NCBI GenBank assembly: GCA_049644325.1 | Contig: JBARRR010000076.1 | Location: 1 to 13,691 of the forward strand | Reading direction: 5' to 3' | Source of the DNA: DASZHA01 sp049644325 | Lineage (GTDB): Bacteria; Chloroflexota; Dormibacteria; DASZGP01 | DNA: 13,691 nt | In this document: one piece after another, positions 12,535 to 13,691 of the stretch | How the letters are laid out: each line of letters begins with the position of its first letter | How positions within the stretch are numbered: the stretch's first letter is position 1 | The notes under the pieces: model-generated | What the model was told of the DNA's origin: nothing | Seen by the model: the letters and a program-made list of their open reading frames with translations, nothing else | The model's database searches: none | Made by a program: the position numbers and the translations under genes

Positions 12535-12900
12535 CTAGGTCCGCCCCTCCGGCGTCGGAGGAGGTTCGGCCACCGCCGGGGGCTTGGTCTGGGCCTGTCC
12601 GAGCAGGTTGGCGCGGCGCTGGAGGTAGTCGTCGTGGTCGATCTCACCTCGGGCGTAACGGAGGTCGAGCTCGGAGAGGGCGGGCGAAACGGCCGCCGTG
12701 ATCGCGCCCGGTGGTGGCACCAGCCGGCGCGGGCCGCGAAAGGCCACCATCAGCACTACGACCAACAGGACCACAAGACCGACGACGATGAGGACCTCGA
12801 CCACGTGGATCCACCAGGGGAAAGCTGCCAGGCGGCCCTGCCCCTGGAACGGCCCGGGATTTGGAATCGGCGTGCCTCTGCCGGGGCGCACGGGGATCAC
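12535..12900 (-). CDS. Membrane protein with C-terminal SHOCT domain
   Basis: A 121-residue protein if started at the GTG at 12898-12900, which has TGGAG about 7 bases upstream. An N-terminal Pro/Gly-rich stretch of about 30 residues precedes one membrane segment (WWIHVVEVLIVVGLVVLLVVV, about 32-55), then a basic Pro-rich linker. The SHOCT motif follows: LSELDLRYARGEIDHDDYLQRRANLL, a short C-terminal domain common at the ends of membrane proteins and thought to mediate oligomerisation. A Pro/Ala-rich tail ends the protein. The open frame extends upstream to 13026, but those residues look non-coding in composition. Function is unknown beyond the domain. It converges on the thiolase across a terminator. 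Confidence 0.82.
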   Translation of the reverse strand: MIPVRPGRGTPIPNPGPFQGQGRLAAFPWWIHVVEVLIVVGLVVLLVVVLMVAFRGPRRLVPPPGAITAAVSPALSELDLRYARGEIDHDDYLQRRANLLGQAQTKPPAVAEPPPTPEGRT

Positions 12901-13021
12901 GTCAGGACTCCAGGGACTGCAACTCTCACGTGTATGAGGATGCACCCTTGCGGTGAGAGACGCCTGAGGGGAGTCTAAGAACTGGGTGAAGCACCGCGGA
13001 CGGGTTCCCGCGGGCGATCGG

Positions 13022-13027
13022 TACAAT
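13022..13027 (+). promoter_or_regulatory. -10 box of lipoprotein gene
   Basis: TACAAT is close to the ideal -10; the predicted start is near 13034, leaving a leader of about 34 bases with GGGAG at 13056-13060. No good -35 is visible. The intergenic stretch 12901-13021 otherwise shows no feature I can support. Confidence 0.5.
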
Positions 13028-13067
13028 ACTTGGCTGTTGCCGCCCGGCTGAATTAGGGAGAAAGCGG

Positions 13068-13691
13068 TTGCCCAAGCGCCCCCTGCTGGTTCTTCTGTCG
13101 GTCCTGCTAGCGGCTTGCACCACCGAGTTGCCCAACGCCGCCGTAGGTTCCTTCAGCACCGACCCCAAAGCCGGCGGCTCGGTGGCGGTCAACAACAGCG
13201 ACGTCACCGTCAACCTGACCTCGTCCAACTTCAAAGTGGTGCCGGCGGCCGAGGCAGCCAACAAGCACCTGTTCGGCGAGGGCCACTACCACCTGTTCCT
13301 CGACGTGCCCCCCACGGCCCCCGGCGAGGTTGTGCCTCAGGGTGTCGCCGGCATCTACCACACGGCGGTGACGCCATTCACCATCCACAACGTCACCACC
13401 GGGCACCACGTCCTCTACATCGAGCTGGGCTTCAGCGACCACCTTCCCTACACCCATGAGACGGTCACCAACGCATCGGTGACCGGCGCCCTGGCCAAGG
13501 TCGAGTTTGACGCCGGCAACGGCATCATCGCCCAGGCCTCGCCCAGCCCGGTCGCCAGCGCCGCCGCCAGCCCGTCGGCCGCCGCCAGCGCGGCAGCCAG
13601 CCCGTCCAGCGCCGCGTCCGCCCCACCCTCGACTGGCGGGACGACCGTGGCCGTGGGTGGTGACCCCCCGCCGGGCGCATTCAAACCCGAT
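13068..13691 (+). CDS. Lipoprotein with His-rich DUF4399/cupredoxin-like domain, partial
   Basis: The gene runs off the right edge after 208 codons. The start is TTG with GGGAG 7 bases upstream. Residues 1-17 form a lipoprotein signal: basic PKR, a Leu/Val core and the lipobox LLAAC with Cys17 as the lipidation site. The domain at about 35-140 is beta-rich and His-rich: VTVNLTSSNFKVVPA, GEGHYHLFLDVPPTAPGEVVP, then IYHTAVTPFTIHN, TTGHHVLYIELGFSDHLPYTHE. This pattern (GHxHLxLD, then a GxHxLxxxLxxxxHxP strand) resembles DUF4399 and related cupredoxin-like domains; metal, perhaps copper, binding through the His residues is inference. A low-complexity Ala/Ser/Pro tail from about residue 155 (repeated ASPS units) follows, probably a cell-wall spacer. 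The C-terminus is not visible. Confidence 0.8.
   Translation, partial: MPKRPLLVLLSVLLAACTTELPNAAVGSFSTDPKAGGSVAVNNSDVTVNLTSSNFKVVPAAEAANKHLFGEGHYHLFLDVPPTAPGEVVPQGVAGIYHTAVTPFTIHNVTTGHHVLYIELGFSDHLPYTHETVTNASVTGALAKVEFDAGNGIIAQASPSPVASAAASPSAAASAAASPSSAASAPPSTGGTTVAVGGDPPPGAFKPD
13540..13630 (+). repeat. Ala/Ser/Pro low-complexity repeats in lipoprotein
   Basis: Imperfect tandem units built on gccagcccgtc encode repeats of ASPS, SAAAS and related motifs. This makes a flexible, probably surface-exposed linker. Such runs are prone to length variation by slippage. Confidence 0.7.

Noticed and set aside
12901..13026. N-terminal extension of the SHOCT protein to 13026
   Set aside because: The extension is not hydrophobic or domain-like, overlaps the lipoprotein promoter, and a GTG with a TGGAG site downstream gives a sensible start.
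1..13691. Mobile elements, CRISPR arrays, tRNA or rRNA genes, defence systems
   Set aside because: No transposase or integrase motifs, spaced direct-repeat arrays, or RNA-gene signatures were seen on either strand.

Overview
This is a GC-rich window with densely packed genes and no mobile element, CRISPR array, rRNA or tRNA that I can see. The GC bias, the frequent TTG/GTG starts and the many promoters whose TAnnnT -10 box lies six or seven bases before the start codon (leaderless mRNAs) suggest a high-GC bacterium from Actinomycetota, Chloroflexota or a related soil lineage such as Dormibacterota. Placement below that is a guess. Gene order rplI-dnaB-purA is also seen in Bacillota.

Layout. 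1-3439, minus strand: a housekeeping operon read as DUF1232-like membrane protein, ribosomal protein L9, replicative helicase DnaB and adenylosuccinate synthetase PurA (cut by the left edge). It is preceded by an extended -10 promoter followed almost at once by a terminator-like hairpin. 3668-5226, plus strand: a 62-residue acidic protein with a leaderless promoter, overlapping by 4 bases an M20 metallopeptidase that seems to start with CTG. 5230-6216, minus: a GlxA/FtrA-type AraC regulator, divergent from a 53-residue single-span membrane protein (6287-6448, plus). That small gene converges on an OmpR-type response regulator (6477-7247, minus), and both stop codons lie in copies of one repeated sequence. 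7431-8657, plus: an FAD/NAD(P)H oxidoreductase, divergent from the response regulator. 8654-9909, minus: an acyl-CoA dehydrogenase family protein coupled by a GTGA overlap to a 28-residue membrane peptide. 9965-11185, plus: a membrane-anchored, propeller-like extracytoplasmic protein. 11265-12446, plus: acetyl-CoA acetyltransferase. 12535-12900, minus: a membrane protein with a SHOCT domain. 13068-right edge, plus: a lipoprotein with a His-rich DUF4399/cupredoxin-like domain and an Ala/Ser/Pro tail.

The left third serves translation, replication and purine synthesis. The rest is a mix of regulation, redox and acyl-CoA metabolism (acyl-CoA dehydrogenase and thiolase could both act in fatty-acid turnover but are not in one operon) and cell-envelope proteins. 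I see no multi-gene defence or biosynthetic system. The most notable signals are regulatory: the systematic leaderless promoters, the promoter-proximal hairpin before the rplI-dnaB-purA operon, the palindromes at promoters, the repeat shared by two convergent gene ends, an AT-rich rare-codon patch inside dnaB, and small membrane or overlapping genes that routine gene calling would miss.
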